Below, in pieces: positions 1 to 5,731 of a stretch of 9,270 nt of DNA. This DNA is from Candidatus Omnitrophota bacterium (lineage in GTDB: Bacteria > Omnitrophota > Omnitrophia > Omnitrophales > Aquincolibacteriaceae). Numbering within the stretch: position 1 is the first letter of the stretch; every line of letters starts with the position of its first letter. Made by a program: the position numbers and the translations under genes. The notes beneath the pieces were generated by a model. That model had not been told where the DNA came from, searched no databases, and saw nothing but the letters and a program-made list of their open reading frames with translations. The stretch lies in the NCBI GenBank assembly GCA_023819025.1, contig JAMWDC010000063.1, positions 1 through 9,270 of the forward strand, read 5' to 3'.

Positions 1-83
1 TCATCCAACGTCACGGTCACAAAAGCTCTTAACTTCTTTTCAATTCCGTCCTTGGGGGAAATGCGAACCTCTGTGATCTTCAT
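1..83 (-). CDS. spoVG: Septation/regulatory protein SpoVG, N-terminal fragment
   Basis: Only the first 27 codons plus two bases are inside the window; the gene continues beyond base 1. The translation begins MKITEVRISPKDG and continues through KKLRAFVTVTLD, which is the first beta-hairpin region of the SpoVG family (usual pattern: M-x-I/V-T-D/E-V-R-x, then a short loop, then K-A-x-x-x-V-T-L/F-D). SpoVG proteins are about 90-100 residues, bind nucleic acid, and affect septation or gene expression in several phyla. The start ATG at 83-81 has a good ribosome-binding site, GGAAGGGA, about seven bases upstream. It begins 27 bases after the ispE stop with no terminator visible between them, so cotranscription with ispE is likely; ispE and spoVG are neighbours in many bacteria. 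The family call is firm from the N-terminus, but the rest of the gene cannot be judged here. Confidence 0.85.
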   Translation of the reverse strand, partial: MKITEVRISPKDGIEKKLRAFVTVTLD

Positions 84-110
84 CCCAATCCCTTCCGGAT
101 CAACCGAATC

Positions 111-986
111 TTATAACGAATGACAAACAATCACTTTTTGATATCTCCGATCTTGTGGCAATGTGCGATGAAGACGCCTTGCTTCTTCCTCTCGAGAAAA
201 AAAACCAAACACCGTGGGTCCGCTTCCAGACATTCCAACTGCCGGAATCCCGAGTTCCCGTAATCGCTTGATTTTCTTTTGAATGGAGGGTCTTAGGCAG
301 AAGGCCGCAGCCTCTAAATCATTCTGAAGAAGTCTTCCTGCCTGGACGGCATTCCCTTCGTCCAAAAAAGAGGACAGAATTTTAACAGTATGATATATAT
401 TTGTCAAGGAAACGGCCGGACGGGAGTGCGATAACCGTTCATAAACCTTCCGTGTGCTAAGCCCTTTCTTATCAATAAGTAAGAGAAACCAAAACTTCCT
501 CTTCAACGGCCTAGGAACAATCCGATCCCCTCTACCCAAACCAATTCCGTGATTGAGATTGTGCAAAAAAAAGGGGACATCGGCTCCGAGCCTTTTGCCT
601 ATCAAAACCAGTTCGCGTAGAGTTATCGGCAACCGATAAAGCTTTTTCATCCCCAATAAGAAGGTCGCCGCATTGCTTGATCCTCCTCCCAATCCCCCTC
701 CGATCGGGATTCGCTTTTTTAAGTTCACGGATACTCCCTTAAGGTTGGGAAACTTTTTTTTGAGCAATTCATAGGCTTTTACGACTAGATTCTCTCGCCC
801 GCTTGGCAATGCAGGACCTGACGAGCACAGTGTAAAGCCACTCTCCTTTTTTTCAAGACGCAGGGTATCGCATAGGGAAAGGCGGTGAAAGACGGTGACG
901 AGTTTGTGGTAACCGTTTTGATAGCGTCCGACAATTCGAAGATAGAGATTGACTTTGGCAGGACTTCGAAGAGTCAGGGAATTCAT
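111..986 (-). CDS. ispE: 4-diphosphocytidyl-2-C-methyl-D-erythritol kinase
   Basis: This GHMP-family kinase phosphorylates the 2-hydroxyl of CDP-methylerythritol with ATP, the fourth step of the cytoplasmic MEP (non-mevalonate) isoprenoid pathway. The 291-residue length is typical. Visible family motifs: SPAKVNLYLRIVGRYQNGYH at residues 8-27 with the conserved Lys11; the glycine-rich ATP loop PIGGGLGGGSSNAA at about 94-107; GADVPFFL at 134-141 with the probable catalytic Asp136; and the C-terminal GMSGSGPTVFGFF at about 251-263. The start is fixed by the conserved SPAKVNL segment lying only seven residues in, although no Shine-Dalgarno sequence is visible before the ATG and a GC-rich hairpin lies 25 bases upstream. 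It follows the AURKAIP1-like mini-gene and hisG on the same strand and precedes spoVG. The function is secure from the motifs. Confidence 0.97.
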   Translation of the reverse strand: MNSLTLRSPAKVNLYLRIVGRYQNGYHKLVTVFHRLSLCDTLRLEKKESGFTLCSSGPALPSGRENLVVKAYELLKKKFPNLKGVSVNLKKRIPIGGGLGGGSSNAATFLLGMKKLYRLPITLRELVLIGKRLGADVPFFLHNLNHGIGLGRGDRIVPRPLKRKFWFLLLIDKKGLSTRKVYERLSHSRPAVSLTNIYHTVKILSSFLDEGNAVQAGRLLQNDLEAAAFCLRPSIQKKIKRLRELGIPAVGMSGSGPTVFGFFSREEEARRLHRTLPQDRRYQKVIVCHSL

Positions 987-1010
987 ACGAATAACAATGG
1001 AGATTGCAAG

Positions 1011-1034
1011 AGGGGCGGGGTCACTCCCGCCCCT
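1011..1034 (-). other. GC-rich stem-loop between mini-gene and ispE
   Basis: AGGGGCGGG and CCCGCCCCT form a perfect 9-bp stem around a six-base loop. It lies 45 bases after the stop of the AURKAIP1-like gene and 25 bases before the ispE start. No T-run follows on the minus strand (CTTGCAATC follows), so it does not look like a standard Rho-independent terminator. It could be an RNA processing or stability element, a partial attenuator, or a structure affecting ispE translation. Only the structure is seen; the role is inferred. Confidence 0.6.
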
Positions 1035-1078
1035 GCTTCAGCAACAATGGTTAAAACGCGAAAATGCTTAAAACGTTT

Positions 1079-1177
1079 CTAGGACCACGGTTTCTTTTTG
1101 TGGCGATGCTTACGCAATTTTTTTTTGCGTTTATGCTTATTCATTTTCTTTCTTCGCTGTTTGTGGGCCCATGGCAT
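1079..1177 (-). CDS. AURKAIP1/COX24-type small basic ribosome-associated protein
   Basis: This 32-residue ORF contains 17 Lys/Arg and four His and no acidic residue. Its core, RRKKMNKHKRKKKLRKHR (residues 8-25), matches the signature of the AURKAIP1/Cox24 family: mitochondrial ribosomal protein mS38 carries a very similar R-R-K-M-N-x-H-K segment, and bacterial members are tiny proteins of the small ribosomal subunit (bS22 in actinobacteria). The chosen ATG at 1177-1175 has an AAGGAG ribosome-binding site with eight bases between GGAG and the start. An in-frame ATG at 1240-1238 would add 21 residues, including a poly-Gly stretch coded by a G8 run, and is unlikely. An internal ATG gives Met12. 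The gene lies 70 bases after the hisG stop and 92 bases before ispE, probably in the same transcript. By family, the peptide should bind 16S rRNA. The family call rests on recognition of the motif, not on a search. Confidence 0.82.
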   Translation of the reverse strand: MPWAHKQRRKKMNKHKRKKKLRKHRHKKKPWS

Positions 1178-1209
1178 AACATCGTCTCCTTCATTGATTG
1201 AAAACGGTC

Positions 1210-1228
1210 GGCAGGAAGCTCTTCCGCC
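1210..1228 (-). terminator. Possible weak terminator hairpin after hisG
   Basis: On the minus strand GGCGGAAG-AG-CTTCCTGCC can fold into a stem with one bulged base, 20 bases after the hisG stop. It is followed by GACCGTTTT, so there are only four T and they are displaced from the stem. This could cause partial termination before the AURKAIP1-like gene, but it is a weak candidate. Confidence 0.25.
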
Positions 1229-1247
1229 CCCCCCTTGCATGATCACT

Positions 1248-2120
1248 TCACTCAATGACTTTGTTTAAAGAATACTCGATGATCCCCGAAGCACCGGCCT
1301 TTTTGAGAGCAGGAATAATCTCACGCACCACGGACTCATGGATGATGGTCTCCACATCAAGCCAACCCTCTTCGGACAATGAAGAAACCGTGGGTTTCTT
1401 TAAAGCGGGAAGTATTTTTAAAATCTTGGGGAGATCTTTCTTGGGCACATTCATTTTAAGCCCGACCATTTCCTGAGCCCGGATGGCACCGCGAAGGAGG
1501 GTCACCATATTCTCCATTTTTCTGCGCTTCCAGGGATCTTCGTAGCTTTTCCGATTGGCGATGAACTTTGGCACAGAAGTCAGAATGGTATCCACGATTC
1601 GAAGATGATTCGCCCGAAGGCTTGAACCGGTCTCTGTGGCTTCGACAATCGCATCCGCAAGCTGAGGAGGCTTGACCTCTGTCGCCCCCCAAGAGAATTC
1701 AACCTCGGCGGTGATTTTATTTTTTTTGAGATAATTCCTCGTGACGTTCACAAGCTCGGTCACAATTTTCTTGCCCTTCAGATCTTTGACGTTTTTAAAA
1801 GGTGAGTCTTGGTGAACCGCTAACACCCACCGGACGGGATTTCGTGTCTGTTTGGAGTATTGGAGTTCACAAAGTTCCACAATCTTGGATTCGTTTTCAA
1901 GGATCCAGTCATGTCCTGTGACCCCGCAATCCACGACACCCTCTTCAATATAACGCGACATTTCCTGGGGGCGAAAGAGGATGACTTCGAGTTCGGGATC
2001 ATCGATGGAAGGGAAATAAGAACGGGCGCTGACAGTGACTAAAAAACCCGCCTTCTTAAAAAGCTGATAAGTGGCCTCCTCAAGACTTCCTTTGGGTAGG
2101 GCAATTTTAAGTTTATTCAT
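1248..2120 (-). CDS. hisG: ATP phosphoribosyltransferase, long form
   Basis: HisG condenses ATP with PRPP to give phosphoribosyl-ATP, the first committed step of histidine synthesis, in the cytoplasm. The 290-residue length and the extra C-terminal domain mark the long, self-sufficient hexameric form, which is histidine-inhibited and does not need HisZ. Visible landmarks: the N-terminal LKIALPKGSLEEAT (residues 4-17); GVVDCGVTGHDW (61-72); the PRPP-binding segment ADAIVEATETGSSLRANHL (155-173); and a regulatory ACT/PII-like domain from about 215 to the end, finishing GWLDVETIIHES then AGASGIIEYSLNKVIE. The start fits the family N-terminus. No Shine-Dalgarno sequence precedes it; instead a near-perfect sigma70 promoter ends nine bases before the ATG, so the transcript may be leaderless. 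No other his gene lies in the window. Confidence 0.96.
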   Translation of the reverse strand: MNKLKIALPKGSLEEATYQLFKKAGFLVTVSARSYFPSIDDPELEVILFRPQEMSRYIEEGVVDCGVTGHDWILENESKIVELCELQYSKQTRNPVRWVLAVHQDSPFKNVKDLKGKKIVTELVNVTRNYLKKNKITAEVEFSWGATEVKPPQLADAIVEATETGSSLRANHLRIVDTILTSVPKFIANRKSYEDPWKRRKMENMVTLLRGAIRAQEMVGLKMNVPKKDLPKILKILPALKKPTVSSLSEEGWLDVETIIHESVVREIIPALKKAGASGIIEYSLNKVIE

Positions 2121-2129
2121 AGGAAGCGG

Positions 2130-2158
2130 ATTGTATCTTGTCGGTTTTAGAGTGTCAA
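2130..2158 (-). promoter_or_regulatory. Sigma70 promoter of hisG
   Basis: On the minus strand a perfect -35 box TTGACA (2158-2153) is separated by exactly 17 bases from TACAAT (2135-2130), which matches the TATAAT consensus at five of six positions. Only nine bases, CCGCTTCCT, separate the -10 box from the hisG ATG. Initiation six to nine bases after the -10 box would therefore leave a leader of zero to about three bases. The placement agrees with the absence of a Shine-Dalgarno sequence. Confidence 0.8.
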
Positions 2159-2176
2159 TAGAATAGCTTCTCTGTC

Positions 2177-2358
2177 ATTGCTCAATCTTTGGGTTGAAGA
2201 CTGTCTTTGACGGTGTTGTTCTTACTTCTGGAATCTTTATATGAATCCATATCATCGGGTTCTGGCCTCCTTTGCACCTGTTTCAGTAGCAAGTTCGGCC
2301 TCAAGATTCCTTCTGATTATCTTCTTCTAAGCAGTCTTTCCCCCAAAGATTGAACAAT
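2177..2358. repeat. Long imperfect inverted repeat in mgtC-hisG spacer
   Basis: Arms 2177-2203 and 2332-2358 pair at 23 of 27 positions: four pairs, one mismatch, twelve pairs (TCAATCTTTGGG with CCCAAAGATTGA), a symmetric 3x3 internal loop, then seven pairs (AAGACTG with CAGTCTT). A nested inverted repeat GGAATCTT (2230-2237) and AAGATTCC (2303-2310) lies inside. Together they would fold into a long branched hairpin of about 180 bases on either strand. It sits between the mgtC-like stop and the hisG promoter and does not overlap a supported gene; it accounts for most of the 308-base stretch without a gene here. It could be a small RNA, a degenerate MITE-like element or a 3' UTR structure. Confidence 0.6.
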
Positions 2359-2428
2359 CATGCATTTCTGAATAGCAACTCGACGGACACTGAAAGATTT
2401 CTCATTCCGATTACACCCATGACCTCTT

Positions 2429-2872
2429 TTATTTGCGGCCCACCGCCTGATCAATTTTGGAAAATACAATGAGAATGATCAGCATGAGGACGGCTGCGAT
2501 GATGGCGGGTTTGTATTCGGCAAGACCGCAGGCAAGCCCAATACCGGCCGTCGCCCAAATCCCGGCAGCCGTGGTAAGGCCTCGAACGCCTTGAGAGAAA
2601 CGTATAATCGTTCCCGCGCCGAGAAACCCGATGCCGGTAATCACCTGCGAGGCAATCCTCGAGGGATCGACAACGGTGACGTTCTTATAGATTTCATAAA
2701 TTTCTACCGACACGATCATGGCGAGGGCCGACCCGAGACATACAAGGGCATGGGTCCTGAATCCTGCTTGTTTGCCCTGCCATTCTCTTTCCAAACCAAC
2801 AAGGCCACCTAAAAGAGTGGCTACGATTAAACGTACAGCGACATCAACATCATAAGCTGTGAATGTCAACAT
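2429..2872 (-). CDS. MgtC/SapB-family inner-membrane protein
   Basis: The 147-residue protein is highly hydrophobic with four to five predicted membrane segments, and carries the family hallmarks: GGLVGLEREWQGKQAGFRTH (residues 22-41), then LVCLGSALAMIVS; RIASQVITGIGFLGAGTIIR (about 72-91); and VRGLTTAAGIWATAGIGLACG. MgtC-like proteins are linked to growth under magnesium limitation and, in pathogens, to restraint of the F1Fo ATP synthase; the exact substrate or partner is unsettled, and short versions such as this one lack the C-terminal ACT-like domain of Salmonella MgtC. A strong ribosome-binding site, AGGAGG, lies nine bases before the ATG. It follows tsaD by 69 bases on the same strand with a small hairpin between them, so it may be the last gene of the gatCAB-tsaD transcript. 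No terminator follows it directly. Confidence 0.93.
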   Translation of the reverse strand: MLTFTAYDVDVAVRLIVATLLGGLVGLEREWQGKQAGFRTHALVCLGSALAMIVSVEIYEIYKNVTVVDPSRIASQVITGIGFLGAGTIIRFSQGVRGLTTAAGIWATAGIGLACGLAEYKPAIIAAVLMLIILIVFSKIDQAVGRK

Positions 2873-2899
2873 TCTATTCTGCCTCCTGTTCTATCCTCA

Positions 2900-2930
2900 T
2901 GTAGAGGCGATCCACGCAACCGTCTCTACA
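2900..2930 (-). other. Hairpin in tsaD-mgtC spacer
   Basis: TGTAGAG and CTCTACA form a 7-bp stem, then one mismatch, then two more pairs around an 11-base loop. It lies 10 bases after the tsaD stop on the minus strand and is not followed by a T-run, so it is not a clear terminator. A role in partial termination, mRNA processing or mgtC control is possible but not shown by the sequence. Confidence 0.4.
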
Positions 2931-2940
2931 ACTTACTGGT

Positions 2941-4011
2941 TTATCTACCCATAGGAAGATTCGGATCCACTGTCAGAATCTGTTCTGACCGCCGTCCTTT
3001 TTGATAAAGTTCGATGCCGCGTCGGGCCACCATGGCGGCATTGTCACTGGTCAGAGAAAGCTGAGGGAAGCAAACTGTTACCCCGCAAGCCTTTCCTTCC
3101 CGGTTCAAAACCTCCCTTAAACTTGAGTTTGCACAAACGCCTCCTCCTACAACAACATCCTTCACCTTTTTAAAGCTGGCGGCTTCCAATGTTTTGACGA
3201 CGAGCCAGTGAACAACAGCATTTTGGAAACTGGCGGCCATATCCCGTTGAAAGCCCAATGGAAGACGTCTCAGGATGCGCGATTGAAACTTTCCATCCTT
3301 TAACCCCATACTTCGTCCGGGTTTTCCGGTATACTTTGCCCCCCAATATTTCTGGACTTCATATAGAATGGCTGTCTTGATTCCACTAAAACTGAAATCA
3401 AACGGGTTTGTCTGTTTCGGCTTGGTAAATCGAAAGGCCTCGGGATTGCCATGCCGGGCAATTTCTTCGATCACAGGTCCGCCAGGATAGCCGAGTCCTA
3501 AAATTTTTGCGACCTTATCAAAGGCCTCACCGGCCGCATCATCCACCGTGGAGCCAAGCATGGTAATGCGTCCATTTTTATGATAGGAAAGGCTCGTGTG
3601 TCCGCCCGAAACAAGCAAACCCACGTAGTGGAAAGGTTCCTTTCTTGCAATAAAATTCGCTGCCAGATGGGCCTCAAGATGATTGACGCCTAACAGAGGA
3701 ATGTCGAGTTCAAAACTCAAAGCTTTGGCAAACGCCACGCCGACAAGTAAGGAACCGATCAAACCTGGCCCTTGCGTGACCGCAATCAAATCGATGTCTG
3801 GAGGCCGGACCCGGGCCTTCCCTAAGGCTTCTTTAAAAACGAAGTCAATCTGTTCTAGACAATGGCGCGAGGCAATTTCCGGGACAATGCCGCCAAACGG
3901 TTTGTGGCGGAAAAGACTGGAAGAAACGACATTCGATTTGATTGTGTCGCGCCCGCTCAAAACTGCACAGGCGGTTTCATCACAGGAGGTTTCAATACCG
4001 AGAGTGATCAT
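2941..4011 (-). CDS. tsaD: tRNA N6-adenosine threonylcarbamoyltransferase TsaD
   Basis: TsaD (Kae1/Qri7 family) transfers the threonylcarbamoyl group from threonylcarbamoyl-AMP to A37 of tRNAs reading ANN codons, working in the cytoplasm with TsaB and TsaE. Visible motifs (numbered from the ATG at 4011): ITLGIETSCDETACAV at the N-terminus; NHLEAH with metal ligands His111 and His115, the same numbers as in E. coli TsaD; LLVSGGHTSL; STVDDAAGEAFDKVAK; LGYPGGP; FSGIKTA; GGGVCANSSLR; and SDNAAMVA with Asp323. An in-frame GTG at 4041 would add ten residues, but the family N-terminus and the His numbering support the ATG at 4011, despite only a weak GGGA upstream. The 356-residue product exceeds E. 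coli's 337 because of roughly 23 extra, mostly basic residues around 222-252, before AASFQNAVV. It follows gatB by 71 bases. Confidence 0.95.
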   Translation of the reverse strand: MITLGIETSCDETACAVLSGRDTIKSNVVSSSLFRHKPFGGIVPEIASRHCLEQIDFVFKEALGKARVRPPDIDLIAVTQGPGLIGSLLVGVAFAKALSFELDIPLLGVNHLEAHLAANFIARKEPFHYVGLLVSGGHTSLSYHKNGRITMLGSTVDDAAGEAFDKVAKILGLGYPGGPVIEEIARHGNPEAFRFTKPKQTNPFDFSFSGIKTAILYEVQKYWGAKYTGKPGRSMGLKDGKFQSRILRRLPLGFQRDMAASFQNAVVHWLVVKTLEAASFKKVKDVVVGGGVCANSSLREVLNREGKACGVTVCFPQLSLTSDNAAMVARRGIELYQKGRRSEQILTVDPNLPMGR

Positions 4012-4033
4012 CGGAAATAGTCCCACACTCGCA

Positions 4034-4049
4034 GGGGGCACGTTCCCCC
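4034..4049 (-). other. Short GC hairpin upstream of tsaD
   Basis: GGGGG-AACGTG-CCCCC on the minus strand forms a 5-bp all-GC stem, 22 bases before the favoured tsaD ATG and overlapping the alternative GTG start. It is weakly extended by outer ACAC and GTGT with unpaired bases between. There is no T-run, so it is not a terminator. It would hide the GTG start in the loop and stem, a further small reason to prefer the downstream ATG. Confidence 0.4.
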
Positions 4050-4082
4050 GTGTTACCCCGGTTAAACCATGATAGGATCAAT

Positions 4083-5531
4083 CTAACTCTTTGCTATCTT
4101 TTTTAGAAGAATCTCGTTGACGAGTTTCGGGTTCGCTTTCCCTTGAGTTTCTTTCATGATTTGGCCGACCAGATGACCAAGGGCCTGTTTTTTCCCGGCC
4201 TTGAATGTTGCTACGGACTGAGGATTGGCAGCAAGAATCCGATCTGCAATTTCCTCGATGAGTCGGGTATCCGTGACCTGAACCCAATTTTTTTCTTTAA
4301 TAATGTCTTCCGCGGATTTCCTCGTTTCAAACATGATCGGCAAAACATCCTTCGCAATCTTGCCACTGATGGTATTGTTTTCGATGAGCCGAATGAGACC
4401 CGCTAAATCTTTCGGACCCACCGGAGAATTCTCGATCGCCGCCTTATGAAGCTTCAAAAGGGCCATTAATTCCGACTGAATCCAGTTACTCGCCATTTTG
4501 GGACTGACTTTTTCCCGGACACACTCCTCATAATAATGGGCTGATTTCCTATCCTGGACGAGAACCAAGGCGTCGTACTCGCCTAAACCGTAATCTTTTT
4601 TAAATCGTTCGACGCGCTCTGCCGGGAGCTCGGGCAAGGTTCTACGAATATCTTCAACCGTTTGACGAGAGATAGTAAAAGGAACCAGATCGGGCTCGGG
4701 AAAGTACCGATAATCATGAGCCTCTTCCTTAGATCGCATGGAAAAGGTCTGCCCTCGATCTTCATTCCAAAGCCGGGTTTCCTGAACGACCCGGCCCTTA
4801 CTATCCAGGATTTCGGTCTGCCTCCGAATTTCATAGGCAAGGGCCTTTTGCACCGCGCGGAAGGAATTGAGATTTTTGATCTCGGTCTTTGTGCCCAGTT
4901 TGACTTCCCCGCTCTTTCGGACCGAGACATTGGCGTCGCAACGCAACCTTCCTTTCTCCATATCGCAATCGCTCACCTCCAAATATTGAAGGATGGCTTT
5001 CAGAGAGACCAGATACTCGTAAGCCTCTTCAGGCGAACTCAAATCCGGTTCCGAAACAATCTCTAAAAGCGGAATCCCGGCCCGGTTGTAATCCACCAAC
5101 GTCCCGTCCGGGACCTCTTCGTGGAGCAATTTACCCGCATCCTCTTCCAGATGGGCGCGGGTGATCCCGATTTTTTTTTGATGCACGCCGCCGTTTTCAT
5201 CACGCATCTGGATCATAAGCCAGCCTTTGGAGTTGACGGGCATATCATATTGGGAAATCTGGTAAGCCTTGGGAAGGTCGGGATAAAAATAATTTTTACG
5301 GTCGAATTTCAGCCGCTCGGCAATATGACAATTCAGGGCGAGTCCTACCTTGATCGCGAGGCGGAGGGCTTCTTCGTTGAGAACCGGCAAAGAACCTGGC
5401 CACCCCAAACAGACAGGACAGGTATGACGGTTCGGTTCGGCACCGAATTCCGTAGAACAAGGACAGAACAGCTTCGATTTCGTCCCGAGCTGAACATGCA
5501 CCTCAAGTCCGATGACGGATTCGTATGACAT
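4083..5531 (-). CDS. gatB: Aspartyl/glutamyl-tRNA amidotransferase subunit B
   Basis: GatB is the kinase/transamidase and tRNA-binding subunit of the GatCAB complex. It activates the carboxyl of misacylated Glu-tRNA(Gln) or Asp-tRNA(Asn) with ATP and receives ammonia made by GatA. The 482 residues match the family length. The N-terminal cradle domain begins YESVIGLEVHVQLGTKSKLF and carries the zinc site FCPCSTEFG...CPVC (Cys23, Cys25, Cys38, Cys41). Further family segments are RKNYFYPDLPKAYQISQYDMP, RAGIPLLEIVSEPD, RCDANVSVR, KTEIKNLNSFR, and DYRYFPEPDL. The helical and YqeY-like C-terminal tRNA-binding domains follow from about residue 300. The ATG has AGAGG six bases upstream. Unusually for a gatCAB cluster, a 200-base AT-rich spacer separates it from gatA; it is followed by tsaD. 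Confidence 0.98.
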   Translation of the reverse strand: MSYESVIGLEVHVQLGTKSKLFCPCSTEFGAEPNRHTCPVCLGWPGSLPVLNEEALRLAIKVGLALNCHIAERLKFDRKNYFYPDLPKAYQISQYDMPVNSKGWLMIQMRDENGGVHQKKIGITRAHLEEDAGKLLHEEVPDGTLVDYNRAGIPLLEIVSEPDLSSPEEAYEYLVSLKAILQYLEVSDCDMEKGRLRCDANVSVRKSGEVKLGTKTEIKNLNSFRAVQKALAYEIRRQTEILDSKGRVVQETRLWNEDRGQTFSMRSKEEAHDYRYFPEPDLVPFTISRQTVEDIRRTLPELPAERVERFKKDYGLGEYDALVLVQDRKSAHYYEECVREKVSPKMASNWIQSELMALLKLHKAAIENSPVGPKDLAGLIRLIENNTISGKIAKDVLPIMFETRKSAEDIIKEKNWVQVTDTRLIEEIADRILAANPQSVATFKAGKKQALGHLVGQIMKETQGKANPKLVNEILLKKIAKS

Positions 5532-5731
5532 ATGAACCTCTCAACTGACCCTCTGCAAAATGAAAAGTCAAAACTCGAAGGGGAAAAAGACAAGTCAAAA
5601 ACTTCAAAGTGTAAAAAGGGATGTCCACTTAAAATTGCGATTATGGTTTTAAAAACTATTTTTGACTGCTTTTCGCTTTTTGCGACTTTGTCAAAGATTT
5701 AGTCTTGACTCAGGATCCTGAGTCGTTTCTT
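5532..5731 (-). other. AT-rich spacer between gatA and gatB with repeats
   Basis: No gene is supported in these 200 bases, which are clearly richer in A and T than the flanking genes. They hold a related pair of direct repeats, AAGTCAAAACTCGAAG (5565-5580) and AAGTCAAAAACTTCAAAG (5592-5609), 27 bases apart, and an imperfect hairpin closed by TTTGAC (5661-5666) and GTCAAA (5690-5695). The palindrome listed separately lies at the gatA end. On the minus strand several TTGAC motifs occur, but none has a convincing -10 partner at the right spacing, so I do not call a promoter. Confidence 0.5.
5707..5724. repeat. Perfect 18-base palindrome after gatA
   Basis: GACTCAGGATCCTGAGTC is its own reverse complement and starts seven bases after the gatA stop on the minus strand. 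As RNA it would form a 7-bp stem with a GATC loop. No T-run follows on either strand, so it is a poor Rho-independent terminator. It could be a protein-binding site, an RNA processing site or a weak attenuator between gatA and gatB. Confidence 0.6.

Noticed and set aside
885..1082. Plus-strand 65-codon ORF across the ispE start and the hairpin
   Set aside because: It is antisense to ispE and the mini-gene, with no ribosome-binding site or motif.
2241..2330. Plus-strand 29-codon ORF inside the loop of the 2177-2358 inverted repeat
   Set aside because: It begins ATGAATCCATATCAT and ends with a hydrophobic tail, but has no ribosome-binding site, no recognisable motif, and a length expected by chance.
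4012..4041. GTG start for tsaD ten codons upstream
   Set aside because: The GGGGGA stretch is only two bases away from the GTG, the codon lies in a hairpin, and the family N-terminus and metal-ligand numbering agree with the ATG at 4011.
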